A DNA stretch of 64,000 nt. It comes from Heterohyrax brucei (Eukaryota > Chordata > Mammalia > Hyracoidea > Procaviidae). This document shows positions 34,507-46,241 of the stretch, in pieces. The first letter of the stretch is position 1, and every line of letters begins with the position of its first letter. The notes under the pieces are model-generated. The model was not told where the DNA came from and did no database searches. It saw nothing but the letters and a program-made list of their open reading frames with translations. The position numbers and the translations under genes were made by a program. The stretch lies in NCBI GenBank assembly GCA_028571685.1, contig CM053140.1, positions 218,321,323-218,385,322 on the forward strand, read 5' to 3'.

Positions 34507-35177
34507 ATTTTTATTAAAAAATTTTTTTATTATTATGATTGAGTGAAAATGTACATTCCCGTATAAATTTACATGCTCACCTATAAGCAGCTTCCACTGC
34601 TCTCCCTGCCCAGTGACAGCACACTATTCCTCTCTGCTCCATACATGTCTCATCCTCCCAACAGCCTCGTTTCCCCTCCTCTCCAACCACTCTCCTTCCT
34701 CCAGACAGAGGTCAGCAGGATGATATCCTATAGATGTATAGAACCATAAAGTACATCCAATATATGGTTACTCTGCATCGCCAACTCCAATCCATTCATG
34801 CCCGAAGAATGGACCTTCATTATGATTTATGGGCAAGGGCAGCATCAGGGCCAGGGGCCATGCTCCCAGGGGAACCCTGAAACCGCTGGACCATCAGGTG
34901 AGGTTTTTTAGTGGACATCTCAGGGTGCACCCCTTTATATCCTTGTACTGCCAGTGAGACTCAACTTAGCTCCATCACGGCTATCACTGGTGGTAGCCGG
35001 GCACCATCCAGTTCTTCTGGTCCCAAGTCGGTGTAGGCACCCACTCATGTGGGTCTCTCTATCTTCTGGGTTCTCTATACCCAATGTCATTTTGGTCCTC
35101 GGTGATCATCTGTTCCTGCTGAGTTGGGACCATTTGCTGTGCCCTCGGATGGCAGCTTGGCAGCTTTTAAGACCCCA
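34507..35177 (-). mobile_element. L1 3'UTR-only insertion with perfect 15-bp target duplication
   Basis: 671 bp matching only the L1 3'UTR of the D/E family in reverse orientation, with a T-run at 34510-34530 (A-tail on the minus strand). Both flanks carry GATTTGATATACATT (34492-34506 and 35178-35192), identical over 15 bases, so the boundaries are exact. Among the younger insertions in the window. Confidence 0.95.
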
Positions 35178-35192
35178 GATTTGATATACATT

Positions 35193-36075
35193 TTTAAAAT
35201 GAGATTCTGTCTGCTATGGGGAGAACAGACTATAGAGTGTAGGAGTAGAAATAGGGAGCCCAGCCAAGTTTTGACACTATTACAGGCTTGTTCCTGGGAG
35301 TTACAATGGATTGGAATTGACTTGATAGCCATGGGCTTTTTACCAAGAAGGTAAGCAGTGATGTTGAGAACTGGTTGCATCCAAGCTATTTTGAAGGCAG
35401 AGTCGGTAGGACTGTGATTCATCTTCACAATCCTTCTGTGAAGGAGGCAGGGTAGATATCAGCCTAAGAATAGAAGGGAAATCCACAGCCCAGAAATGGA
35501 GGGGCCAGGTGAAAGCACAGCACATGAGATATCTAGTTAATGACAGCTGAGGCCTTTCTGGTCTGGAAGCATCTCCCTCAACTCCTGCCCAGGGATCTTT
35601 TCCTTGGATGCATTGGAACAACTCAGAATGTCTAACCCAAGACTCCAAACCAGCCATGAACTATGTTGATTTCTCACCTTCCTCCTGTCAAGACGGCAGG
35701 CCAGATGCACCATCTATCACTTGTTGTGTATTTTTCTACTGACATTTCCCCTGTGGTGAAAACACAGCATGCCACTTCAATGCACATAGTGAACACAGGC
35801 AGCAAAACTCTGGGGGAGGCATTTCAAACTGCTTCCATTCAGGGAGCCACATAGTGTGTCCCACAAAGAAACTGAGGATGCTTCATGGCAATAAATGTTC
35901 TTTGAGCACCTGCTTGCCAGGTGCTTGTTGGGGTCCACTCTGTTTAGTACAGGCTACTGTGCTTTTAGCCTGCTGGTGAGGAGAGGGATGTAAACTAAGA
36001 TGCAGAGGAACCTGTTCACCAGGGACTGGGAGGATACAGGACAGGGAGCATAAGGTGAACTCAGGGATGAGGAAG
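35193..36075. other. Low-repeat stretch
   Basis: A weak SINE-like tail may lie near 35295-35342 (GGAATTGACTTGATAGCC). Otherwise nothing recognised. Confidence 0.3.
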
Positions 36076-36450
36076 TGTCATGGACTGAATTGTGTCTTCC
36101 CCAAAAATGTGTGTAGCCATTTGGCTACGCCATGTTCCATGGTATTGTGTGATGTTTCTCCATGTTGCAAATCAGGGAGAATGAATGGCAGTTGTATTGG
36201 TGGGGCGGGACTTATTGTGTAAGATTGGATTGGGCCTCAAGGCAACTTCTTGAGATACAAAGGAAAGGGAAGCAAGCAGAGATTTGGGAACCTCATACCA
36301 CCAAGAAACAGTGCCTGGAGTAGAGCACATCCTTTGGAAATGACCTAGGATCCTTACATCTCAGGAGATCCCAGTTCAGGAGAAGCTGGATGACAAGGAC
36401 TTTCCTCCAGAGCCAACAGAGAAACACTTCCCCTGGAGCTGATGCCCTGA
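36076..36450 (+). mobile_element. MaLR-type LTR, 3'-truncated
   Basis: Starts TGTCATGGACTGAATTGTG, has GCCATTTGGCTACGCC and the CCTGGAGCTGATGCCCTGAAT block. The AATAAA and terminal U5 are missing. Confidence 0.82.
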
Positions 36451-36520
36451 ATCAGCCTGATAAATTAATGATAAGAGAACTCACCCACTAACCAGTGCCC
36501 AGGTCAAGAAACAGAATCTT

Positions 36521-36690
36521 ACCCTTATGAAATGAGTCCTAGTGGGTCAATGGATAAGTTCTTCTCTGCTGGCAGAAAAGTGGGCCCATCAAACCCACCA
36601 GCTGCTGTATAGGAGAAAGGAGCTGGTGATATGCTCCCTTAAAGATTATAGCCTAGGAAAGCCTCTGAGGCAGTTCTATTCTGTCCTATG
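36521..36690 (+). repeat. Long-type AfroSINE, plus strand
   Basis: Head GAGTCCTAGTGGGTCAATGG, then ATCAAACCCACCAGCTGCTG, AAGATTATAGCCTAGGAAAGC and GGCAGTTCTATTCTGTCCTAT. The 3' terminal part is missing and it abuts the 3' tail of the RTE on the opposite strand. Confidence 0.72.
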
Positions 36691-38341
36691 TTGTGGTTGT
36701 TGTTAGGTGCCATCAAGTCAGTTCCAACTCATAGTGGCCCCATGCACAACAGAACAAAACACTGCCTGGTCCTGCACCATGCCTAAAATTGTTTTTATGG
36801 TTAAGCCCCTTGTTGAAGCCACCGTGTCAGTCCACCTTGTTGAGGGTCTTCCTCTTTTCACTGACCCTCCATTCTACCAAACATGATGTCTTTCTCCAGG
36901 GACTGGTCCCTCCTGACAACATGTCCATTGTATGTGAGATGCAGTCTCTCTTTGCTGCCAAGGAACACTCTGGATGCACTTTTTCCAGGACAAGTAGCTT
37001 GTTCTTTTGGCAGTCCATGATATATACTTTGAATATTCAGAAGCATCAGTTCTTCTGTCTTCCTTATTCATTGTTCAACTTTTGCATGCGTATGATACAA
37101 TTGAAAATACTGCGGCTTGGGTCAGGCCCACCTTAGTCTCCCAGGTGACATCTTTACTTTTTAACACTTTTTAAAGAGGTCCTTTGTGGCAGATTTTCTC
37201 AGTGCAGTGTGTCTTGATTTCCTGACTGCTGTTTCAATGAGCACTGCTTGTAGCGACAAGTAGAATGAAATCCTTGACAACCTCAAATCCTTTCTCCATT
37301 TATCAAGATGTTGCATACGGGTCCAGTTGTGATGATTTTTGTTTACTTGATGTTGAGGTGTAATCCATACTGAAGGCTGTGGTCTTTGATCTTCATCAGT
37401 AAGTGGTTCAAACTCTCTTCACTTCCAGCAAGCAGGGTTGTGTCATCTGCATAATGCAAGTTGTTCTTCCTCCAATCCTGATGCCTCGTTCTTCTTCATA
37501 TAGTCCAGCATCTTGGATTATTTGCTCAATATGCAAATTGAAAATGCATGGTGAAGTGGTTATGGAGAAAGGATATAACTCTGAAGCACACCTTTCCTGA
37601 CTTTAAACCATGCAGTGTCCCCTTGTTCTGTTCGTATGACTGCCTCTTGATCAATACACAGATTCCTTAAGAGCACAATTATGTGTTCTGGAATTTGCAT
37701 TCTCCACAACAGTACCCATAATTTATTGTGATCCACACAGTTGAATGCCTTTGCATAATCAGTGGAACACAGGTAAACATCTTTCTGGTATTCCCTGCTT
37801 TCAGCCAAGATCCATCTGACATCAGCAGTGATATCCCTAGTTCCACGTCCTCTTTTGAATCCAGCTTGACTTTCTAGCAGTTCCCTGACAATATACTGTT
37901 GCAGTCACTTATGAATGATCTTTAACCAAATTTTACCTGCAAGTGATATTAATGATCTTGTTCAGTAATTTCCACACTCATTTTGATCACCTTTCTTGGG
38001 AATGGACATAAATATGTATCTCTCCCAGTCAACTGGCCAGGTAGCTGCCCACCAAATCTTTTGCATGGGTGAGTGAGCACTTCCGGTGCTGTATCCATTT
38101 GTTGAAATATCTCTACTGATATTCCATCAATTCCTGGACCCTTGTTTTTCATCCATGCCTTCAACACAGCTTCAGTTTCTTCATTCAGTACCAACAGTTT
38201 CTTGAAATGGTTGAAGATTGACCAGTTCTTTCTAGTATAATGCCTATGTAATCCTTCCATCTTCTTTGGTGCTTCCTGAGTGGTTTAATATTTTCCCTGT
38301 AGAATCCTTGACCATTGCAACTGGAGGCTTGAACTTTTTCT
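36691..38341 (-). mobile_element. RTE LINE (BovB-like), 5'-truncated, minus strand
   Basis: On the minus strand it ends with GGCACCTAACAACAACC (36692-36710) preceded by the ACTTGATGG-type terminal motif. The reverse transcriptase reading frame lies at 37440-38260. It is truncated at about 38341 and abuts a plus-strand SINE tail. RTE elements copy themselves by target-primed reverse transcription and in afrotheres probably also mobilise the SINEs, whose tail they share. Confidence 0.85.
36800..38335 (-). pseudogene. RTE reverse transcriptase remnant, minus-strand copy
   Basis: Recognised segments, N to C, are NKGPGIDGISVEIFQQ (about 38130), AESREYQKDVYLCSTDYAKAF (about 37790), GDTAWFKVRKGVLQ (about 37600) and the catalytic YADD box at 37442-37453. 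C-terminal sequence such as WTAKRTSYLSWKKCIQSVPW follows at about 36960-37020. Stops and frameshifts break it into at least five frames. Confidence 0.82.
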
Positions 38342-38400
38342 TCAGTTCTGTCCTATAGGTTGCTATTAGTTGGAATAGATTTGACAACATCCAGTAACAA
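38342..38400 (+). repeat. AfroSINE 3' tail fragment
   Basis: TTCTGTCCTATAGGTTGC, then TTAGTTGGAATAGATTTGAC, the standard tail, at the 5' truncation point of the RTE. Confidence 0.6.
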
Positions 38401-39365
38401 CACTTTGAAGCCCCTCTCATGCTCACCCGCATCCTTTCCCTCCTCTCCTCCTCTAGTTTTACCACTCTGACTTCCTAAATTAGTGTCTAGAGTTGAGGTT
38501 TGTCTGAATGAGCATCAAAAACCAGGATTCCCAGTGAGCATGGTAATAGGTAGATGGGCCTCCCCAGGCTGGCTGCGTCTAGATACAATTACCAAAGGCT
38601 TTGCCCAACCCCATTCCATTATCTAATGAGTGGGAGGTAGGTAATGGCTCTACACAGAACCTCTGTAAACAAGGGTAGGTACCCGCTCCATTCAGCCTAG
38701 AAGAGTCCCTTCTTATGCTCAGTGAAGAGGAAATGCACTGGGTTGTAGGTCAATGAAGTTTTCCAGAGCTCATCTTTAGGGAAATATGATCTAATAACAA
38801 GTATGCCCTTTAGAGGTGAGCAAAAGAACAGCCCTGAGCAGTGTCCTGAAGTAGATTTAACCATATTCTCAAGCCTAATGGTTTTGATTTTTATTTTCAG
38901 TAACATGTAAAAATCTCTATAGTCACTGCAAGAGATAATAAAAAGACTGAAGTTTGTCAGCTGACTCCTTGGCCTATGTTCTGGTACAAAAAACAATAAA
39001 TATGTACTTTGTGGAGAAAGTAATTAGCTTGGATTCCTCTCAGGCCATAAGTAACTGAAGCCTCACTCCATGCACTGCCCCCTCACCCCTAATTCTACAG
39101 TTTCAGCCAATCTTCAGAACAGAATTCCATGGTTCAGCCATTTACTGAACTCACCTCTCATTCCTGCTGTGCCCTTCACTCAGGGCAAGATGAAACTCTG
39201 ATTTTCTCAGGCAGGTCCTACTCTGCAGACCTGAAAGTTCTAACTAGGGTACTTTTGGTTGTAAAGAGTTTAGTGTGTTAATCCTCTCTGAAACAATAGC
39301 CCTGTCCTAAAAAAGTTATTATTTTTTTAGGGAGGCGTCCCCCTAAGGAAGACATGGGCCTCTCC
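38401..39365. other. Low-repeat stretch
   Basis: No transposon, open frame or RNA gene recognised with confidence. Confidence 0.3.
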
Positions 39366-39530
39366 AAAAATAAGCCTGCTGCTATCAAGTCAATTCCAAC
39401 TCATAGCAACCCTATAGGACAGAGTAGAACTGCCCCATAGAGTTTTCAAGAAGCACCTGGTGGATTCACACTGCCAACCTTTGGATTTGCAGGCATGGCA
39501 CTTTAACAACTGCACCACCAGCATTTCCAG
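39366..39530 (-). repeat. AfroSINE-type SINE
   Basis: Minus strand: GCTGCTATCAAGTCAATTCC tail, GACAGAGTAGAACTGCCCC, AGCACCTGGTGGATTCACAC, ending ACCACCAGCATTTCC. Confidence 0.82.
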
Positions 39531-39774
39531 GCCACGCCACAGAATCTACTAAAGTGAAATGTTGATGCTTCTAAGCTGGATAGGTCAGTAACAAGTGCAT
39601 TTAACATAAAATACAAACTATAAAGTCCCAAATGCGATGTTATAAGAAACATGAAGCTCAGGCTAGGTAACTATCTGCTGACCAGAAGAACAGTGATGTC
39701 TATGGTCTAGCTTACCAGAAAACTGGGCATTTCAAAGATATCCAAGTGGGGGGGATGCGAGCAAAGAACTCAGT

Positions 39775-39975
39775 CTTTGAGATAGCGTGGCATAGAAGAG
39801 ACAGAAAAAAATACAAGTTCAAATTCCAGTTTCTCCATGTACTGATGACTTGACATTAATCTACTTAATCTTTCCCAAAGCTCAATTTCCTAATGTAAAG
39901 TGGGGTAATATTATCTACTTTGTAAGATTCTGGAGAAGATAGAAACAAAATAATGTACCTCAGTAGCAGGTATAT
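39775..39975 (+). repeat. MIR-like fragment
   Basis: CAAGTTCAAATTCCAGTTTC, TACTGATGACTTGACAT, CTCAATTTCCTAATGTAAAG and GGGGTAATATTATCTAC follow the MIR order. Confidence 0.62.
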
Positions 39976-40097
39976 GGTAGAAGTTAGCTAGAGGAAAGGT
40001 TGATTGGGAGAAATTTCAACCCTGACTCCTGGTAGAGTTTTGAAATCTCACACATTGGAGAATCAAAGGCATTTAGGGGACAATATCATGTGATAGT

Positions 40098-40252
40098 AAT
40101 GGAAATCCTGGTGATACAGTAGTTATGCGCTAACTAAAAGACAGGCAATTCAAATCTGTCAGGCACTCCTTGGAAACTCTATGGGACAGCTCTACTCAGA
40201 TCTAAAGGGTCACTGTGAATTGGAATCAACTCAACAGCAGTGGGTTTTTTGG
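40098..40252 (+). repeat. AfroSINE-type SINE 1 of 3 in tandem
   Basis: Head GGAAATCCTGGTGATACAG, body GGCAATTCAAATCTGTCAGG and GGGACAGCTCTACTCAG, tail TGAATTGGAATCAACTCAAC ending GCAGTGGGTTTTTT. Confidence 0.82.
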
Positions 40253-40402
40253 CTGCCTGGTGCAGTAGTTAAAAGTTTGGCTGATAATCCAAAGGGCTGC
40301 AGTTCAAATCTACCAGTTGTTCCTTGGAAACCCTATGGACCAGTTCTACTCTATCCTATAGGGTTGCTATGACTTGGAGTGAACGCAATAACAAGTTTTG
40401 TC
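40253..40402 (+). repeat. AfroSINE-type SINE 2 of 3 in tandem
   Basis: GCTGCCTGGTGCAGTAG head, GCAGTTCAAATCTACCAG, CAGTTCTACTCTATCC, tail GCTATGACTTGGAGTG. Same orientation, directly after copy 1. Confidence 0.82.
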
Positions 40403-40423
40403 TTGGGATTTATCACTATGGGG

Positions 40424-40585
40424 GAGCTGTTATGGCACAGTGGTCAACAGTTCAGCTACTAACCGAAATGTAGGCAGTTCAGATGCATCAGTTGCCCCTT
40501 AGAAACCCTGTGGGACAGTTCTACTCTGACACAAAGGATCGTTATGGATCAGAATACAGTTGATTGCACCAGCTTGTTTTTTTAT
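40424..40585 (+). repeat. AfroSINE-type SINE 3 of 3 in tandem
   Basis: GAGCTGTTATGGCACAGTGG head, CAGTTCAGATGCATCAG, ACAGTTCTACTCTGACAC, tail GTTATGGATCAGAATAC. Most diverged of the three. Confidence 0.75.
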
Positions 40586-40679
40586 TGTTTTGTTTGTTTC
40601 TGTCATTATGGAATGTGTCATGGCCAATACGGAGAGAGAGAATCTACCTTTGCCTGATCCTCCCTACTGCTACAGCAGC

Positions 40680-40938
40680 AAATCCCAAAAACAAACCTAT
40701 TGTCATTGATTCAATTTTAACTCACAGCTACTCTGTAGTATACCTACTAGCCACTGCCATCACGATGATTCTGACTCACAGAACCCCAGTAGGACAAAGT
40801 AGAACTGACTCATAGGGTTCCCAAGGCTGTAATCTTTATGGAAACAAAACACCACATCTTTCTCCTGTAGAGCAGCTGGTGGGTTTCAATACCTGAATTT
40901 TTGCCTAGCAGCCAAGTGGCACCAGAGCTCCACAACTC
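40680..40938 (-). repeat. Long-type AfroSINE
   Basis: Minus strand: ATTGATTCAATTTTAACTCA tail (with a second echo at CGATGATTCTGACTCAC), AAGTAGAACTGACTCATAGG, GCTGTAATCTTTATGGAAAC, ending GGCACCAGAGCTCC. Confidence 0.75.
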
Positions 40939-40981
40939 TACAGAAGTGACTATTTATTAGTCCTTTCTCCCTGTGTTCCCC

Positions 40982-41482
40982 TGTCATGGGTTGAATTGTG
41001 TCCCCCCAAAAATATGTGTAGCCACGTGGCTGGGATATTGTTCCCAGTATCCTGGGACTGTCCTCCATTGTGTGGTTTGGCTAAACTGTATGTTAAAGGA
41101 TTAGGGTGGGGCTGTAAATTCCTGCTGTAGGGGGAGTTTCCCCAGAGTATGGCTTGCCCCACCCTTAATGCTTTCAATTTGCAAGAGATTAAAGGGAAAG
41201 AGAAACAAAGGACAACGGAGAACCTAGCTATCATCAAGCAAGCAGCACCAGGAGAAGAGCGGTCCTTCAGACCAGAGGTTCTTGTGCCAGGACGCTCCCT
41301 GGACAAAGACTGATACAATACCGGACTTTCCTCCAGAGCCGACAAGAGGAAAGCCTTCCCCTGGAGCAGTCACCCTGAATATAGACTTACAACCTACCGG
41401 GCCGTGTAAGAATAAACCTTTCTTCCTTAAAGCCATCCACTCTGTGGTATTTCTGTTAGAGCAGCCCTAGCTGACTAAAACA
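40982..41482 (+). mobile_element. MaLR-type solo LTR with perfect target duplication
   Basis: 501 bp from TGTCATGGGTTGAATTGTG to CTGACTAAAACA. Flanked by TCCCC on both sides (40977-40981 and 41483-41487). Contains the TATA-like AGATTAAAGGG near 41186 and AATAAA at about 41410. Confidence 0.94.
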
Positions 41483-41487
41483 TCCCC

Positions 41488-42067
41488 CAACACAGAAATG
41501 CAAACCATGAAAAACCTCCAGATCTGAATGTGTCTGGAAGTCATATCTAAGATCTCTATCATAGAATGTTAACAGCAATCTTAGCAGAGTTGTTGCTGAC
41601 TGAGTGATCTTTGCAGAAACAAATTTCTAAATAAAACAGCCGTCAGCAAACTGATTAGAACCATCTCAGAGGAAATGTTCTTCTAAAACAGTTTTTCCCT
41701 TAGTGTAACTCCCCAACAACCTCACCCCCTACCAATAGCTCCCCCCATACACACTGACTAAAAATGTTTGCACAGAAATCTTACTTTACCTGAAGTTTTA
41801 AAAACACCAGCTGCAATCACACTGACAATGGATTGTTTTTTAAATAGACTCTGTAAGCAGAGGAATCTATAACTCTCACTGGGGTATTCTTTGACCATGT
41901 GGGAAGACAGGCCCAGAGACTTTTCCTAATCTGACTTCCCTTTTCCTCTTCCCATCAACAATGGACAACAGTCACTTTAAGTTTCTAGCTAGCTGGAGAG
42001 GGGCTGATCCTCCTCCCTCAAAACTGAGTGGGGATGGACCACTCAGTGTATTTATCTCGTTTTTGTT
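41488..42067. other. Low-repeat stretch
   Basis: Nothing recognised. Confidence 0.3.
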
Positions 42068-42350
42068 TTGTTTTGTTTAACAATATTTTATTGTATTTTC
42101 AGTTAAAGTTCTTACACAGCAAGTTAGGTTCCCATTTGACAACATCTGCACAAGATTGTTCAGCAACATTAGTTACATTTTTCACAATATATCAACAATC
42201 TCTTTAACTCCATTCTAGTTGTTCCGTTTCCAGTGCTCTAGTTTCCTTGCCCCTTATCTTCTCATCTTTGCTTTAGAGTTATTCTTGACCTTTTGGTTAT
42301 CTCACTGGTTTTAAGAAATGACAGAGGCAATCATCTTGTGAGTTTGTCTC
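42068..42350 (-). mobile_element. L1 3'UTR fragment of an older afrotherian family
   Basis: Minus strand: T-rich start (TTTTGTTTAACAATATTTTATTG), then TTACACAGCAAGTTAGGTTCCC and GATTGTTCAGCAACATTAG. The same family order appears at the 3' end of copy G (about 50790-50950). Confidence 0.7.
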
Positions 42351-42777
42351 AGGGGTTAAAGCAGCATCACACTCCACCCAAACAGCTGACCACATTCTGA
42401 ATCTCTTCCTCAAGGCCCCTGCCTGGGAAAGGAAAGGAGCCCCTCATGAGTCTGAGGCAGGTCCCTCCCACTAGGCCTGAACTGAGAAACTCCTGCTGTG
42501 GGAGACACCAAACTGAGTCATCCCCAAGCACAGCTTTCAGCCCAGCACTTTACTGACTCTGCTATTTCCCTAGCTCTGCGGTGTGTCTCAGTCCTGCCTG
42601 AGATATATTAACCAGTTGTAGGTCTCTTCTTCAGGAAAATTTGCATTCCAAATGATTCAATAAATGCCCCACTTTGAACCCAGCCTTCCTAAGCTCTGAG
42701 AATATTCTAATGCCTGGTATATGTGTGGAACTTTTGAAATTTCAAAGCACTTTGACCTACATTAAAGTACTTTAACC

Positions 42778-42897
42778 TGCATGGAAACCTTGTAGTGGTT
42801 AAGTGCTATGGCTGCCAACTAAAAGGTCAGCAGTTTGAATCCACTAGGTGATCTTTGGAAACTCTATGGCATAGACAACACCACATTTGTTTTTTTA
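42778..42897 (+). repeat. AfroSINE-type SINE, shortened
   Basis: GAAACCTTGTAGTGGTTAAG head, AGCAGTTTGAATCCACTAG and TTTGGAAACTCTATGG. The central part is deleted before the CAACACCACATTTG tail. Confidence 0.75.
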
Positions 42898-43040
42898 ACT
42901 CATATTACTCTATTTAAATGTGACAATCCAGTGAGGTAGGAAGGGAAGGTACTACTATCATTCCTAAATAAAGAAATCCAGGCTTAGAAATCCAGGGACA
43001 CACAACTAGTCAATTGCAAAGCTGAGTATAGAAGACCTCT
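42898..43040 (-). repeat. MIR-like fragment
   Basis: GTGAGGTAGGAAGGGAAGG, ACTACTATCATTCC and ACACACAACTAGTCAATTGC match the reverse complement of MIR. Confidence 0.6.
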
Positions 43041-43679
43041 AGTAGGAAAAACTGATGGGAACAAAGAGACACAGAAATAACTCAGGGGATGAGTGACAAA
43101 GAATCTGTAGGTTTTCTGCTGACAGGCTGACCAACCTGAGTTCTCCAGTAAGATGTCATCAACATTTCCTACTCCTTGAGACCCTATATATCTAGGAATT
43201 GGGATCTTTGTGCACTTTTCCATTTTGCCTTCTGTGAAAGTGACGTCTACACATGAGTAGCCACTGGACATTTACGAAAGTCCTTGAGGGCAGTCACTGG
43301 TGGGGTTAAGTGCTACGTCTGCTAACCAAGAGGAACACCAAACCTGTGGCCTTTGAGTGGATTGAGATTCTTAGTGACTCATGGTAGGTGTTGAATTTAT
43401 GTTGACTGTCTTCCAGCTGTTTCGAAGGTTAATGCAGAACTTGATTGTGCTGTAGCTCACTTCTGCTATCTAGTGGCCAATTAAAGCGAAACAGATCACA
43501 GATGGGGCTGAGTTTTCTAAGCCAGAACCGGTGTCATAGCCCACATGTATGCAAAATTTATCCTTCTGAACAGGAACACCTCAGACATGAATATCAGTGA
43601 AATGCTTTAAAAAATAGTTGTACATATTACACTATCACAATTCCTGGCTCAGAAAAAAAAAATCAAATAAAGAAATCTG

Positions 43680-43800
43680 TCAACAATTTATCAGGCACTG
43701 ATTTTGTGGATAATTACTATGCAGGACACATGAAGATACAGAAAAAACACATTCTATGGTTTCTGACCTTAAACACCTACAGTTTAATGTAGAGTGATAT
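43680..43800 (-). repeat. L2-like fragment
   Basis: GCACTGATTTTGTGGATAA, ATGCAGGACACATGAAG and GGTTTCTGACCTTAAAC have the spacing of an L2 3' end. Weak. Confidence 0.4.
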
Positions 43801-43904
43801 CATCCCACAGCCCCAGACATCCCAGTACACTTCACAATGGAAGTTTGGGAACTCCAAGTAATGTTTGACCCTGAAAACAGGGTCAAAGCAGAATTTCTCT
43901 GGAG

Positions 43905-44760
43905 AAACAAAATCTGAGAAAACCAATTAGATGCTTCTTGACTCAGACAACTAGAAAACTCTCCTGTTAAAAAATGCCTAAAAATTCTACCTAAAAATAC
44001 AAATGTCCTTCATAACTGGGCACAGAAAAATATAAGGAAATTTCAGAGTAACCAAAAATAGAAAACATAAGAGTAAGACACTATAGAAAATCCAGAAGCA
44101 GTAGAAGCAGATTTGGAAAGCAGTTTTTCTAAAAAATAAAAATGAGGTCAATGAAATTAAAAAATAGCAGGCTAAATGTGGCTGAAGAGAGAATAAGTGA
44201 ACTGAAAACAGATTTGAAGAATGTTGCTAAAATACAGCCTTGAGAGATAAAAACATGAAAAAAGACCTGGAGGAGAAAAGTAAGGATCCTATATACATAT
44301 AATGTAGCTCTGGAGGGAAAGAATATAGAGAAAAGCAGAAGGCAATATTAGAAAAACTAATAGCTATGAATTTTCCAGAATAGATAAAACACATAGATTT
44401 TGTCAATCAGAAAGCACAAGGCCTAAGTAGGATAAGTAAAAATAAATCCATGTATAAGTTCTTCATAGCAAACTACAGCACATAAAAGACAAAGAGAAAT
44501 GTTAACCAAAAGGACAGAAGAACAAGAACATGTTCAAAATATCAAGAAAGTGCAAAGATAAATTATCAAAGAAATAAAAAGGAATGAAGGCAAAATTAAG
44601 ACATTTCTAAACAAAGAATGTACCACTAACCCCTCTGTGAAAAGCTCAGTAGAGGTTATACTCAAGGAAGAAAACCGAATCTAGATGATGTAAGGTGAAA
44701 TGGTGAATAAAGACATTAGTAAAAATCTAGGTAACTTTGAAAAAGCTTGACCACGTGTAA
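43905..44760 (+). mobile_element. Ancient L1M-type ORF1 region
   Basis: A-rich sequence without an open frame, but with the order of an ancient L1M ORF1: the AAAGACAAAGAGAAATGTT segment near 44489, AGGAATGAAGGCAAAATTAAG near 44580, and a GGAAGAAAACCGAATCTAGATG ending near 44670. Stops every few codons. Older than every other L1 here. Confidence 0.6.
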
Positions 44761-44917
44761 TAATAATAGCTAATTTAAGGGCTATAAAAGCAAAGTGGAA
44801 CTAAAATGCTTAGCAATAGGAACGCGTAGGTTGCATAGGCTGATTAGAGTTAGAGCTAAGAGCCATGATCTCAGCACTCAAGAAACTCCCAGTCTAGCAA
44901 AGGAGACAGTTACTGTC

Positions 44918-45438
44918 TGTCATGGATTGAATTACATCCCCCCAAAAATACGTGTAGCTATGTGGCTGGGCCGTGATTCCCAGTATCTTGTGACTGTCCT
45001 CCACCTTGTGGTTTTCCTATGCTGTATGTTAAAGGATTAGGGTGGGGCTGTAAATCCCTTGATAAGATCACCTCCCTGCTCCACTGCAAAGGGAGTTTCC
45101 CTGGAGTACAGCTTGCCCCGCTCTTAATCCTTTCAGCCTGCAAGAGATAAAAGGAAAGAGAAGCAAGCAGAGAACTGGGAACTTCACACCACCAAGAAAT
45201 CTGCACTGGGAGAGCGCGTCCTTTAGACCTGAGGTTCCTGGGCCAAGATGCTCCCTGGACAAAGACTGATGCAATATCGGACTTGCCTCCTGAGCCGACA
45301 AGGGGAAAGCCTTCCCCTGGAGCGGGCACCCTGAATATGGACTTGCAACCTACCAGACTATGTAAGAATATGCCTTCCTTTGTTAAAGCTATCCACTCAG
45401 TGATATTTCTGTTAGAACAACCCTAGCTAACTAAAATA
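44918..45438 (+). mobile_element. MaLR-type solo LTR
   Basis: TGTCATGGATTGAATTACATC start, TATA-like GATAAAAGG near 45148, AATATGCC in place of AATAAA (45367), ends AACTAAAATA instead of GACTAAAACA. The 5 bases before it (CTGTC, 44913-44917) resemble CTATC just after the second LTR, so the pair could share one pre-insertion site. Confidence 0.85.
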
Positions 45439-45439
45439 T

Positions 45440-45907
45440 TGTCTTAGTCATCTCATGCCTCTATAACAGAAACACTGTACAAGTGGATGGCTTTAAAAAG
45501 AGAAATTTTATTCTATCACAGTCCAGTAGGCTACAAGTCCAAATATCAGCTATCAACTCCGGGGGAAGGCTTTTTCAGTTAGCTCTGGAGGAAGGACCTT
45601 GTTATGACTCTTCCCCTGGACTGGTAGCTTCTAATGCACTGGGACCACAGTTTCTTTCCAAATGATGTGCTCTGCTTCTGACACTGCTTCTTGGTGTATG
45701 ACATCCCCAGATTTCTGCTTGCTTCCCTTCCCTTTATATCTGAAGAGACTGCCGCAAGGCACAATACATTCTCACACATTGAGCGCTACCTCATTAACAT
45801 CACAAAGGCAGTATTTATAACACATAGGTACAGGACATGATACCAGGAATCATGGCCAGCCAAATTGTTACACATATTTTAAAGGGAACACCGTCCAATC
45901 CATGACA
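45440..45907 (-). mobile_element. MaLR-type solo LTR, opposite orientation, inserted at the 3' edge of the preceding LTR
   Basis: Reverse orientation: TGTCTTAGTCATCTC start, ends CCAATCCATGACA. Probable 5-bp target duplication AATAT (45435-45439) and ACTAT (45908-45912), 4 of 5 matching. 468 bp. Confidence 0.85.
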
Positions 45908-46241
45908 ACTATCTACACACATATAGTTCATGAGTATACTGGTATCTCTATGTCAATGACAGATGAGATGAAAAAGACAACTCCCTGGATGTCCTTCCTT
46001 ACCTATTTTTAAAAAGGAACTAGAGGATCCTGGGATTTTCTCCACTTCACTATCAGTTATTGATTTTCTGCTTTTTAATCGTCTCCCTTTGATTTCTGTG
46101 GGATAAGTGGAATTTCTGTGGAATAAATTGAGTTTCACTATGAATTGCTCATCAACATCTTCCCAAAGATTTTGCTTTACAGTATTCCATACTGTCAGAT
46201 TTGCTTTTATTTCTCTTAACCTTGGAATTGTTTGAAAAGGA

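Noticed and set aside
40098-40585. CRISPR-like or satellite array
   Set aside because: The three units are SINEs with insertion hallmarks, with no spacer regularity and no prokaryotic context.
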